Below are positions 1 through 7,318 of a DNA stretch of 41,489 nucleotides, one piece after another. The DNA lies in assembly GCA_016841325.1 (NCBI GenBank), contig JAENZJ010000028.1, positions 1-41,489 on the forward strand. The letters are read 5' to 3'. Under the pieces are notes generated by a model. It was given only the letters and a program-made list of their open reading frames with translations. It did no database searches and had not been told where the DNA came from. Position numbers and translations under genes: made by a program. This DNA comes from Thermincola carboxydiphila. GTDB taxonomy: Bacteria; Bacillota; Thermincolia; Thermincolales; UBA2595. How positions within the stretch are numbered: position 1 is the stretch's first letter; each line of letters starts with the position of its first letter.

Positions 1-870
1 CCCTGGCTGTGGCATCACGTTCGGGCCTGCCCCAGGCTGTGTCAGCCCAGCCTGGGGGACGCCGCCCTGCATAGCCGCCTGGGGCTGGGTCTGGGTCTGG
101 AGCAGCTGATTCTGCTGCTGCGGCAGTCCCGGCTCACCGGCAGCAGGGTTTACAGGACGTCCGGCCTGAAATGAAAAAATATCGGCAATCTTTGCAGCAA
201 TAATTTCGGCACGGTCTGCTGCATTCAGCCCCAGGCCGCTGAGGAGCTGGTGCAAAGCCTCAGCAAGCCTGGCCAGCTGCGTTCCGTGTCCGGCGCCTGC
301 AGCCAGCCTTTGGTTAAAAAGGGACATTTGCATAAGCTCGTCCTGCAGGAATTTAATATCTGTCAGCAGTTCCCTGGTAAACTGATACATCTCCCCCGTA
401 AGCGGCATCCCATGTTTATGCATAAATACAGGAATCCTCATATCTGCTTCGGGAATGCCCTGTGAACCTGCAAAGGCTGCCAGTATCCTAACCGAATCCG
501 GAGTAAGGGGCATTTCCTGTCTGATCATTTCACTGACCAGGCGGATATTGGCGTCATTAATTTTAATTCCCAGGTCCCTGAGAACCTTGTGAAAAAATTC
601 CGCATTCCCCTGGCTGTTGTCCAGCATTTTGAGGACAATACGGCCATTTCTCTCTCCCTCAACAAGGCACCTGATATTCTCACCCGGCGGCACTTCTGAT
701 TCCAGACGGGCAATGATTTCTTTGCCCTGATACGACAGAAGCGCCGTATTTCCCCTGATTTCCCTGACCAATACACTGATAACCTGACCTGGAATGAGTT
801 GAATTGGTTCGGCTTTCCCTGTTTCATGAAGCAGTTTAAATATCACCTGACCGATATCAATAGCTCTCAT
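1..870 (-). CDS. FliK-like hook-length/secretion-associated protein, 5' part (runs off left edge)
   Basis: A 290-codon open frame runs from an ATG at 870 to the window edge with no stop, so the C-terminus is missing. The start follows a GGCGGTGA Shine-Dalgarno. The first ~80 residues look like a small beta-rich domain (begins MRAIDIGQVIFKLL, with repeated hydrophobic/charged strands). The middle is helical. From about residue 235 it turns into a Gln/Pro/Gly-rich low-complexity tail (QQQNQLLQTQTQPQ). This layout fits the FliK/YlqG-type hook-length proteins that clostridia often carry outside the main flagellar cluster, commonly before an FlhB-like fragment. The assignment rests on architecture, not on a specific motif. 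It is the last visible gene of a minus-strand group with the two genes to its right. Confidence 0.6.
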   Translation of the reverse strand, partial: MRAIDIGQVIFKLLHETGKAEPIQLIPGQVISVLVREIRGNTALLSYQGKEIIARLESEVPPGENIRCLVEGERNGRIVLKMLDNSQGNAEFFHKVLRDLGIKINDANIRLVSEMIRQEMPLTPDSVRILAAFAGSQGIPEADMRIPVFMHKHGMPLTGEMYQFTRELLTDIKFLQDELMQMSLFNQRLAAGAGHGTQLARLAEALHQLLSGLGLNAADRAEIIAAKIADIFSFQAGRPVNPAAGEPGLPQQQNQLLQTQTQPQAAMQGGVPQAGLTQPGAGPNVMPQPG

Positions 871-912
871 CTGCCGTCACCGCCTGACAAAGTATGCTTT
901 AAACCGGCCCCC

Positions 913-1209
913 CTAAACACGCCAGTGTACTACCCGGTTTCTTTGGTAGAATTGTTCTCCCCGCAGACATTTCAGGTAATAAAGGAGTTCATCTGTTTCC
1001 GGATAGAACTGGGCCATCAATGGTTCGGTATCGTGAAAATAGTGCAGGGAGCGGAGCACATCTTCCAGCAACCGTTCATAGCCCGGCTCATATTCAAGCC
1101 CCTCTTCCATCAACAGGTCATAAGCCCACCATCCGGTGTCCTCCCTGGAAACCTCACCTGCAAACAGCTTTTCCAATTGTTCGGCAACAGACTCCCTGGT
1201 TACCTTCAT
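913..1209 (-). CDS. small acidic hypothetical protein
   Basis: The predicted protein has 98 residues and is rich in Glu, Leu, Tyr and Trp. It has no signal peptide or membrane segment and looks like a compact helical protein (for example GWWAYDLLMEEGLEYEPGYE). The ATG at 1209 follows a GGGGTG ribosome site at suitable spacing. It lies 42 bp upstream of the FliK-like gene and 22 bp downstream of the membrane protein, all on one strand, so co-transcription is likely. I do not recognise a family. A longer open frame on the opposite strand is judged to be its shadow because this frame has the ribosome site and normal composition. Confidence 0.6.
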   Translation of the reverse strand: MKVTRESVAEQLEKLFAGEVSREDTGWWAYDLLMEEGLEYEPGYERLLEDVLRSLHYFHDTEPLMAQFYPETDELLYYLKCLRGEQFYQRNRVVHWRV

Positions 1210-1231
1210 AAATACACACCCCGTATAGATA

Positions 1232-1807
1232 TTACTGACTCATGCCCAGGTAAAGACTGATAAAGAAAAAAATGACCAGGGCCAGACCAATGACAAAAAA
1301 TGATAACATATAATTGCTCTTCCAGGATAATAATTTTTTGTCATATTCCAGCAGTGTTTTTCGGGTGACATCATCAGTTGAAACACCCTGGACCTGCTCC
1401 AAAACCCTGTTAATGGTATCACGGTTCTCAATCCTCAGAGGATTTATGTCCAGGTCTACCCCCATGGTCTTGTCCTCCTGGGCAAAACGTACCGTCATCA
1501 GGTATCCGGCCCTGGTCGGCAGTAAACTTATCCCCCTGACAAGTTCCAGAGGAATCTCCAGTTCGGTCAGCCGGAGTGCCGGAAAAGAAAAGTACAACTG
1601 TTTTCTTGATAATTTCAGGTCATTCCCTGAAATCTCCAGCCTCTGTGTATGTATCTTAGTAATCTGGCTGGCTACAATCCATAACACCACTGACATCAGG
1701 GCAACATTCAACGAGTACAGCACCCCCAGCGGCAGCGGATAATGCATGGCATAGGCGCCCCCCAGGAATAAAATAAACGGCACAGTAATCAAAATCAGCA
1801 ATATCAC
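1232..1807 (-). CDS. small membrane protein with central PH-like soluble domain
   Basis: The protein has 191 residues. Two N-terminal hydrophobic helices (about residues 1-22 and 28-48) precede a soluble middle of about 100 residues with beta-strand character (QRLEISGNDLKLSRKQLYFS...). A last transmembrane helix lies near residues 165-187. The order of two membrane helices, a bPH-like domain and a terminal helix resembles small PH-domain membrane proteins, but no diagnostic motif is visible and the function is unknown. It is the first gene of the minus-strand group and diverges from the Tad operon across a 217-bp AT-rich gap. Confidence 0.6.
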   Translation of the reverse strand: MILLILITVPFILFLGGAYAMHYPLPLGVLYSLNVALMSVVLWIVASQITKIHTQRLEISGNDLKLSRKQLYFSFPALRLTELEIPLELVRGISLLPTRAGYLMTVRFAQEDKTMGVDLDINPLRIENRDTINRVLEQVQGVSTDDVTRKTLLEYDKKLLSWKSNYMLSFFVIGLALVIFFFISLYLGMSQ

Positions 1808-2024
1808 TTCAAAATCCCTCCTGACAAACTAAACCCCTGCTTAGTATATTTTAGCACCCTATAAGCAGTTAGTAAAAATTTTTTCAAAGATTTTCAAAAT
1901 AATTTGCCGGGCATGACACCTTTCGACACGCTTTTTACCATATATTGTATATAATAAAAAATACCTTCTGTTTTTCCAATTTTGTACTGTTTTGATATTT
2001 TTATACTTTGGAGGTGTTTAATTC
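1808..2024. promoter_or_regulatory. AT-rich divergent intergenic region, probable Tad operon promoter
   Basis: This 217-bp gap separates divergent genes and is very AT-rich. A TATAAT hexamer lies at 1950-1955, but the best upstream -35-like match (TCGACA at 1923-1928) is about 21 bp away, which is too far for a strong sigma-A site. A second weak pair is TTGTAC (1982-1987) with TATACT (2002-2007). A ribosome site GGAGGTG at 2010-2016 belongs to tadZ. That a promoter lies here is inferred from the gene layout; the exact one is not resolved. Confidence 0.35.
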
Positions 2025-2759
2025 TTGTTTTTCCGCAATAAACCAGCGGTTGCTCCGGATATCAGGAAACAAACCATAGCGGTCTGGAGCCCGGGGGGGA
2101 ACAATACATCAGTTGTCAGCCTGTCCCTGGCCAAAAGCATATCCGCTCATACCGGGACATTCCTGGTGGAACTCCCCTGCCTGGGTATCCCCCGCCTTGC
2201 TGTTGAGTCCGGCCTGATGGACAGGAGCAACCATGTGGATGAGGCACTCCTGGAGTATGAACGGAAAGGAAGCAGCCCGACTGATTTTTGCGTCAGCGCC
2301 GGTCAAAACCTGGCCGTCCTGGCAGCAAATCCCTATGCCCTTCCTGATCACCCTGTGGTTCATAAAGTCTGCGCTGCAGATACACTGCAGAAATTTCCCG
2401 AATTCTGTGCCGCCCAGGCCTTCAAAAACGGGTATCAGGTCGTTATTTTCGACTGCCAGGGAGTGCTGGCATCGCCTATGACCTTTTATGCACTAAGACT
2501 GGCGAACAAAATTATTCTTGTCGTGGAGCGGCCCTCAGATATAGCCTGGTCATTATTAAACAAAAGACGGCTCACTGATGGATACAATATTGATGCTGAT
2601 GCCTTTGTCGCCTCAGCCATTGATGAAAGGTACCTGGGGGAAATCAGCGAGGTCCTCAGGTGTCCGGTACTTCCCGTATCCAAATTGGCCTGCCTGGCAG
2701 TTTCCGGTCATCGGGAAACAGCCACGGCGCTGCAGAGAAAGCAGGCGGCCCTGACATGA
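2025..2759 (+). CDS. tadZ: TadZ/CpaE-like atypical ParA/MinD-family protein
   Basis: TadZ proteins are polar localisation factors of Tad pilus machines and belong to the ParA/MinD superfamily. This 244-residue protein has the Rossmann-like start (KQTIAVWSPGGNNTSVVSLSLAKS). The P-loop is degenerate: the usual KGGVGKTT is SPGGNNTS, so neither conserved Lys is present. A later strand with an Asp (YQVVIFDCQG) occupies the Walker B position, followed by a helix-strand region (LANKIILVVERPSD) typical of the fold. The start is TTG, placed 8 bp after GGAGGTG. It is the first gene of the operon, and its TGA overlaps the ATG of tadA. The call rests on fold and context; nucleotide hydrolysis is doubtful. 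Confidence 0.7.
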   Translation: MFFRNKPAVAPDIRKQTIAVWSPGGNNTSVVSLSLAKSISAHTGTFLVELPCLGIPRLAVESGLMDRSNHVDEALLEYERKGSSPTDFCVSAGQNLAVLAANPYALPDHPVVHKVCAADTLQKFPEFCAAQAFKNGYQVVIFDCQGVLASPMTFYALRLANKIILVVERPSDIAWSLLNKRRLTDGYNIDADAFVASAIDERYLGEISEVLRCPVLPVSKLACLAVSGHRETATALQRKQAALT

Positions 2760-4126
2760 CTCTGGTTCCTTTTAAACCTTATGAGCACCGGCCCGCTTCA
2801 TCGGAACCCGCCTGCGGGCAGGACGTTCCCTCTGCAGAGATATTTTTTAAAGCTGCTGACCAGGTGAGGTATTATCTCCGCGAAAACCATTCACACCTTT
2901 TCGCCAAATCCCTGATGTCCAAAGAGTGCCGCAGTGAATTAATGCTTATTATCGCAGATTACATCAGGGAAAATAATGACCTGCATATCCCGGGCATTCC
3001 ACTGGAAAAAACGGTCCAGGCCCTGCAAAATGAGATTGTCTACCTCGGGCCGGTACAGGTTGCCCTTGATGACCCGTCAGTGTCAAATATTGAAATCAAC
3101 GGACCCTATGATATTTATCTGGAGAAAGACGGTGAAGAAGTGTACCGTCCGGACCTGGCCTTCAGGGATGAAGACCACCTGTACAGGGTAATTGATAAGA
3201 TGCTGCTGCCAATGGGCAAGAGCCTCACTGCCAATGAACCCCACATTGATTCCCAGTTCGAGGGATTCCGAATCTGTGCCGTGCTGGGCAGGGACAAAGG
3301 CGGCATTTCCAGTAACGGACCCGCTGTTTCCATACGTAAATTCTCCCCCGACATCCTTACAGATAAGCAGCTGATCCAAAGCGGCTCACTCAGTCCGGAA
3401 ATAATCAGCTTTTTACGGGATGCCGTCCCCGGGGGCAGTAATATCGTTATCGGGGGTTCCACCAATTCCGGCAAGACAACCACCCTGATCAGGCTGCCTC
3501 TCTACCTGGACAAGCATGAGCGGATTATAACCATAGAAGACTCACCGGAGATGATGTTACGTCACAAACGGGCTTACAGGGAATACCGGAACATAGTGGC
3601 CCTGGAAACCAAGTACCATGAAAAACCGTCCCGGAGGTATGATATTGCAAAACTTACTGGTGTAAGCCTGCGCATGCGTCCCTTTAAAATAATCATCGGT
3701 GAAGTACGTTTTAGTGAGGCCGCCAGGCAGGCCCATGAAGCCATGAACACAGGACATGCCCTGTATATGACAATTCACTGCAGTTCTGCCCGTCATGCCG
3801 CCATCAGGATCGTTCAGCTGGCGGGGGACGGGTATAATGACGATGTTATCGCCGCCCAGTTAGCAGACAATGTGGATCTGATTTTATTCCAGCAAAAAAT
3901 CAAGACCCAAAGAATAATTACCGAAATCTGTGAACTGGTCGGATATGACGGCGCTAAAAAACCTCTGGTAAACCCGCTCTTCCGCTGGCAAAAGACCGGT
4001 GAAAAGGACGGCAGGGTAACCGGAATCCACCAGAGAGTAGGAATAATCTCGGCAACCCTGGCCGAAAAATGGCGCAACAACCTGATTCCCGAAAGTAATA
4101 TCAGTAAATGGCTGACCCTCCCGTAA
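2756..4126 (+). CDS. tadA: TadA/CpaF-type secretion ATPase
   Basis: This is the hexameric ATPase (type II/IV secretion ATPase family) that powers Tad pilus assembly at the cytoplasmic membrane. The predicted protein has 456 residues. Walker A GGSTNSGKT is near residues 233-241. The acidic Asp box follows (ITIEDSPEMML). The Walker B region is IIIGEVR with Glu near residue 316, and the His box is ALYMTIHCSSARHA. The ATG at 2756 overlaps the tadZ stop (ATGA), implying translational coupling; an in-frame upstream start at 2660 lies inside tadZ and has no better support. The N-terminal ~100 residues carry the usual helical domain before the conserved core. The protein looks complete and active. 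Confidence 0.9.
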   Translation: MTLVPFKPYEHRPASSEPACGQDVPSAEIFFKAADQVRYYLRENHSHLFAKSLMSKECRSELMLIIADYIRENNDLHIPGIPLEKTVQALQNEIVYLGPVQVALDDPSVSNIEINGPYDIYLEKDGEEVYRPDLAFRDEDHLYRVIDKMLLPMGKSLTANEPHIDSQFEGFRICAVLGRDKGGISSNGPAVSIRKFSPDILTDKQLIQSGSLSPEIISFLRDAVPGGSNIVIGGSTNSGKTTTLIRLPLYLDKHERIITIEDSPEMMLRHKRAYREYRNIVALETKYHEKPSRRYDIAKLTGVSLRMRPFKIIIGEVRFSEAARQAHEAMNTGHALYMTIHCSSARHAAIRIVQLAGDGYNDDVIAAQLADNVDLILFQQKIKTQRIITEICELVGYDGAKKPLVNPLFRWQKTGEKDGRVTGIHQRVGIISATLAEKWRNNLIPESNISKWLTLP

Positions 4127-4177
4127 GCCTGGCCGAAGCAGGTATTTACCGGGATAATTCTTTTCGGAGGTGATTAC

Positions 4178-5050
4178 ATGCTGCTGCTCCTGCCGCCTGT
4201 TTTGATACTCATCTGGTTTTGGCTGATTTATCTTTTATTTATCAAGACAGGCAACCATAAGGGAAGCATCAGGTACAATTTAGACCGCCTTATGGGATAC
4301 CACAATGTCAGGGCCTATGCCGGTGCGGCGGGCTGGAATATAACATCACGGGAATTCTGGGGGATCGTGATTTTCGCTGTTGCCACAGGCTTATTGCTTG
4401 CCGTTGCCTTCAAAAATCCCCTGATTATAGTAGCCGGTATTCTGGCCGGATTTTACCTGCCGCGTTTTATGATCCGCCGGTACCGGAAACGCCAGCAGAC
4501 AGCCCTGCTGAACGCGGTCCCGGATTTTGGCCGTATCCTCACGGCAAGGCTTGTTGACCACCATAGTATTGTCAGGGCTTTTGAGATAATTGAAAATGAT
4601 GTTACTGAACCCATCAAGACACTGGCAGCAGATTTTCTCAAAGATGCCGGTGTCGGCATAGGAATACCTCAGGCCCTGGAAAACCTGAAGGCCCGGGTTG
4701 CCTTCAGAAAATTCGATACCCTGGTGGAGACTCTCCTGATTGCCCATTATGAAGGTTATTCCCCGGAGGCCCTCAGGGCTATGGAAAAGGCTGTGGAAGC
4801 CATCGAAAGCGATATCAGGGCTGTGGAGACACTGGAAATAACCAGCGCCGGGAAGAAAAGGGAACTGCTTTATATTATCCTGGCATCATGGGCTTTTCCG
4901 GTAATTCTATCTTTTATGAATACCGGAAACGCAAATGTTTACCTGGATACGGTCCCCGGTAAAATACTGATGTTTTCCTACCTGGTCTCAACCCTGTTTG
5001 TCCTTATCAAAGGGGAAGAATACCTCAGCCTGAAACTTGACGAACTGTAG
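4178..5050 (+). CDS. tadB: TadB-like inner membrane platform protein
   Basis: TadB is one of the two type II secretion F-domain membrane proteins that form the pilus assembly platform. This 290-residue protein has an N-terminal membrane helix (residues 1-22), a second pair of helices near 65-100, a cytoplasmic helical F-domain (about 105-230, containing VPDFGRILTARLVDHHSIVRAF) and C-terminal helices near 230-280. The ATG follows a TTCGGAGGTGATTAC ribosome region. It lies 51 bp after tadA and 45 bp before tadC. Its stop is TAG, which shows that TAG is an ordinary terminator in this genome. Confidence 0.82.
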   Translation: MLLLLPPVLILIWFWLIYLLFIKTGNHKGSIRYNLDRLMGYHNVRAYAGAAGWNITSREFWGIVIFAVATGLLLAVAFKNPLIIVAGILAGFYLPRFMIRRYRKRQQTALLNAVPDFGRILTARLVDHHSIVRAFEIIENDVTEPIKTLAADFLKDAGVGIGIPQALENLKARVAFRKFDTLVETLLIAHYEGYSPEALRAMEKAVEAIESDIRAVETLEITSAGKKRELLYIILASWAFPVILSFMNTGNANVYLDTVPGKILMFSYLVSTLFVLIKGEEYLSLKLDEL

Positions 5051-5095
5051 ACGTCCGAAAATATCCCTTGGCCCATAAAAATATTTTGATGGGAG

Positions 5096-6007
5096 GTGAA
5101 CACTATAGCAATCATCTGGTCATATCTGCTGCCGGTCCTGGTGTTCTTGTTTACCGCAGGCGTTCTGACCCGGGTATCCGCCGGTGACAGGACCGTCAGG
5201 CGTGCCATACTCAGGGCCGGTGAAATTGTGCTTAGCGAACGTGAACTGCAGCGAAAAAGAGATGGCAGGATAATTACCTGGATAACCGATTTCTTGTCCG
5301 GCCTGGAGAGGTTCACTGATATTGAGAGACTTCTGGGCTATGACCTAAAAAAAATGCTCAGCCTCATGGGCGAAAAAAAGAGGCCTGAAAGAATCTATGC
5401 AGACCATATCCTTACTGCACTCCTGGCTGCTGCTGTACTTTTGGGCATTCCCATGTTAACAGGGTTTGCCGGATATTTACTGCTTTATCCCATAGGTGTG
5501 GGCCTCATTATCATCGGTCAGGCCCAAAAGGTAAAACGCCGGTTCCGGCGGTGGCAAAATGATATCATCAGGGACATTCCCGAACTTATTGACAAAATGC
5601 GTATCAGCCTGGCAAGTGGCAAAGACTACATCTCAGCCCTCAGGACGGTAAGGGAAAATTCCGGTCCCCGCCTGAGTGCGATGCTGGATAAGCTCATCAA
5701 TGACATGCAGATAATGAAACCTTCCCAGGCCCTTGATGAATTTGCTGCTGCCTTTGACATGCCGGTAATGATCAAGTTTGTAGCTGCAGTAAAGGTGGGC
5801 ATCGAAACCGGATACGAACAGTCGGAAAACTATTTTACCCATATCGAACAGGACATCAGAGAGTTAAGAAAGCTGGCCCTGGAGGAACTCACCAGGAATA
5901 AGCCGGAAAAAATAGTTATCCTTAAAGCAGTCATGGTGTTCCATGCTATAGCCGCATTTGGACTGACTGCCCTGAAACTGTTCAGTGAGATTAACCGGAT
6001 TATCTAG
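5096..6007 (+). CDS. tadC: TadC-like inner membrane platform protein
   Basis: This is the second F-domain platform protein of the Tad machine. The protein has about 303 residues with an N-terminal helix (IIWSYLLPVLVFLFTAGV), a helix pair near residues 100-140, the cytoplasmic domain (IIRDIPELIDKMRISLASGKDYISALRT) and a C-terminal helix (VILKAVMVFHAIAAFGLTALKLF). The start is unusual. The only canonical in-frame start is GTG at 5096, which lies inside the GGGAGGTGA Shine-Dalgarno itself (5091-5099). An in-frame TGA at 5087 excludes anything earlier. ATA at 5105 sits at normal spacing and may be the true start. The stop is TAG. The foldable leader RNA begins just downstream. Confidence 0.8.
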   Translation: MNTIAIIWSYLLPVLVFLFTAGVLTRVSAGDRTVRRAILRAGEIVLSERELQRKRDGRIITWITDFLSGLERFTDIERLLGYDLKKMLSLMGEKKRPERIYADHILTALLAAAVLLGIPMLTGFAGYLLLYPIGVGLIIIGQAQKVKRRFRRWQNDIIRDIPELIDKMRISLASGKDYISALRTVRENSGPRLSAMLDKLINDMQIMKPSQALDEFAAAFDMPVMIKFVAAVKVGIETGYEQSENYFTHIEQDIRELRKLALEELTRNKPEKIVILKAVMVFHAIAAFGLTALKLFSEINRII

Positions 6008-6012
6008 CAGGC

Positions 6013-6030
6013 TTCCGGAAATGGCCGGAG
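6013..6030 (+). other. stem-loop just after tadC
   Basis: TTCCGG (6013-6018) pairs with CCGGAG (6025-6030) around a six-base loop, five base pairs plus one wobble. There is no U-tract after it, so it is not an intrinsic terminator. It may cap the tadC message or form the 5' edge of the leader region before the pilin gene. A possible ten-codon leader peptide (6037-6069) begins just after it. Confidence 0.35.
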
Positions 6031-6080
6031 AGGAATATGGTGAGCTATTGTACTGATTTTCAGCACTGACGCTGGAGAAA

Positions 6081-6181
6081 TCTAACCTTGTTCAACCGGT
6101 GGTTGGCTCTGCTAATAAGCGGCACCGGTACAAGAGCAGCTAAGGCGCAAAGCCTTGAACATAAAGGAAATTCAATTTCCG
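6081..6181 (+). ncRNA. candidate structured leader RNA upstream of the Flp-like pilin gene
   Basis: The gap between tadC and the pilin gene folds unusually well. The closing helix P1 pairs 6089-6095 (TGTTCAA) with 6155-6161 (TTGAACA), extended by CCT 6086-6088 with AGG 6165-6167 across a three-base bulge. P2 pairs 6096-6101 (CCGGTG) with 6123-6128 (CACCGG). P3 pairs 6109-6113 with 6118-6122 around AATA. A small hairpin GGC-GCAAA-GCC (6144-6154) abuts P1. Alternative pairing is possible between GCTCT 6106-6110 and AGAGC 6133-6137. A separate perfect hairpin (GGAAAT 6166-6171 with ATTTCC 6175-6180) follows and competes with the outer end of P1, then the pilin ribosome site AGGAGG (6201-6206). 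The helices are directly visible; that this is a regulatory RNA is inference. I match it to no known riboswitch. Confidence 0.5.
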
Positions 6182-6215
6182 AGAGACTTATTAATACAAA
6201 AGGAGGAATTAATGT

Positions 6216-6404
6216 ATGTATCGGCAGATGATTTGGCAATACCTGAAGGGTGTCGCAGAAAACGAGAAAGGTGAGGGCATGGTGGGCTGGATACTGGCCA
6301 CACTGCTGACAGTTACCATTGTGGTTGTCCTGCACGGGGCCATTACGGGGTGGCTGGGGCCCTTTTGGCTGACTGTCCAGGGCAGGATTGAGTCAATTGT
6401 ATAA
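6216..6404 (+). CDS. Flp-like small pilin subunit
   Basis: The predicted protein has 62 residues: a short charged leader with a GEG element (ENEKGEGMVGW), one long hydrophobic helix (WILATLLTVTIVVVLHGAI) and a short tail. This is the size and plan of Flp/Tad major pilins, which are cleaved after a Gly by a dedicated prepilin peptidase and polymerise through the helix. The usual Glu-Tyr at positions +5/+6 after the cleavage Gly is missing, so processing may differ. AGGAGG at 6201-6206 serves the ATG at 6216; another ATG at 6212 lies in a different frame. The position after tadC and before TadE-like genes supports the pilin role. No peptidase gene is in the window. Confidence 0.65.
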   Translation: MYRQMIWQYLKGVAENEKGEGMVGWILATLLTVTIVVVLHGAITGWLGPFWLTVQGRIESIV

Positions 6405-6831
6405 AAAAATCCGGTCATTGGTGAATAGCCAGGCCGGTGAATCGGCCATTACACTCCCGGTGTTAATGCTTATAATAGCCATGGTGCTATATATGGGAGT
6501 GGACTTCCTGGGCATCTATGCCACTTCCCAGAAATTGCGCACCGCCGCCTCAGAGACCATCAACCTGATGAAAATAGAAAACGGCTGGGACAGCGGCACA
6601 CAAATATTTTTCCGTGATATGCTGGACAAACTGGGCCTGCCCCCCAACCAGGTGCAGGTGAACTTTGCAACACCCAAAAGCCAGTCACCGCCGGTCCAGA
6701 GAGGTGACCCGGTGACCCTGGAGGTCTCTACAAAATATGAAGTGCGTTCCTTAAGACCCCTTAACCATGAATTTAGTGTCCCTGTAAAAGTCAGACTGAC
6801 CGGCCTGGCACAGGAATATGTGCGCCAATAG
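6388..6831 (+). CDS. TadE-like pseudopilin
   Basis: The protein has 147 residues. A short basic N-terminus with a GESAITLPVLMLIIAMVLYMGVD-type stretch (about residues 17-40) has Gly-Glu followed by a long hydrophobic helix, as in TadE/TadF pseudopilins. The C-terminal ~100 residues are predicted to be extracellular. The likely start is TTG at 6388, or TTG at 6397 with better spacing to AGGA; either overlaps the end of the pilin gene, implying coupling. A 25-residue helix after the membrane segment (QKLRTAASETINLMK) resembles TadE relatives. The stop is TAG. It probably acts as a minor pilin or priming subunit. Confidence 0.68.
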   Translation: MSQLYKKIRSLVNSQAGESAITLPVLMLIIAMVLYMGVDFLGIYATSQKLRTAASETINLMKIENGWDSGTQIFFRDMLDKLGLPPNQVQVNFATPKSQSPPVQRGDPVTLEVSTKYEVRSLRPLNHEFSVPVKVRLTGLAQEYVRQ

Positions 6832-6842
6832 GAGGTAACGGA

Positions 6843-7283
6843 ATGAAAACACTATGGTCCATGCTGGGCGCACTTCTCTTAAGTATCATTATTCTGGACC
6901 TGGGAATGGTTTATATTACTTATGACAAGATCTGTAAAGTTACGGAACAGTCCCTTGATGCTGCAATAACTGCAGGCATTAATCCGGAAGATGCAAACCT
7001 GGGCAGAATTTACGTAGACCCTGTACCTGCCCGTAATGCTGCCCTGGCCTATTTCTGCAGCAACCTCGGCCTTGATATAAATATGGAAAATGATATTATG
7101 AAAAACACCCTGTTCAACATCTCTGTCAACCAGGACAACAACCCGCATCATGCCGGGACAAGACCTTACCTGGAGGGACATGTTTCCACAACGGTAACCG
7201 TAATCTCACCCAGGCTCTTTAATTCAGGGGGAATCCCAATCACCGTAAAGAAGACCATGTTCTACCGCTCCACATATAAATAA
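6843..7283 (+). CDS. TadE/TadF-like secreted or membrane-anchored minor subunit
   Basis: The protein has 146 residues. An N-terminal hydrophobic helix (LWSMLGALLLSIIILDLGMVYITY) is followed by an extracellular domain of about 115 residues with a predicted beta-rich end (GHVSTTVTVISPRLFN). It lies 11 bp after the TadE-like gene, with ribosome site GGAGG just before its ATG. Size, anchor and place in the operon match the second pseudopilin of Tad clusters, but it lacks a clear prepilin cleavage Gly-Glu, so the family is inferred from context. It contains one Cys outside the helix. Confidence 0.55.
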   Translation: MKTLWSMLGALLLSIIILDLGMVYITYDKICKVTEQSLDAAITAGINPEDANLGRIYVDPVPARNAALAYFCSNLGLDINMENDIMKNTLFNISVNQDNNPHHAGTRPYLEGHVSTTVTVISPRLFNSGGIPITVKKTMFYRSTYK

Positions 7284-7318
7284 GTTTTCGGAAATGAGTA
7301 CATTAGGAGGTCAGGATT

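Noticed and set aside
799..1260. Plus-strand 153-codon frame over the small acidic gene
   Set aside because: The minus-strand 98-residue frame has a ribosome site and sensible composition.
6081..6181. c-di-GMP-I riboswitch before the pilin gene
   Set aside because: GCGCAAAGCC recalls its GACGCAAAGCC, but the upstream GGCAAACC-GAAA segment and the downstream receptor are missing.
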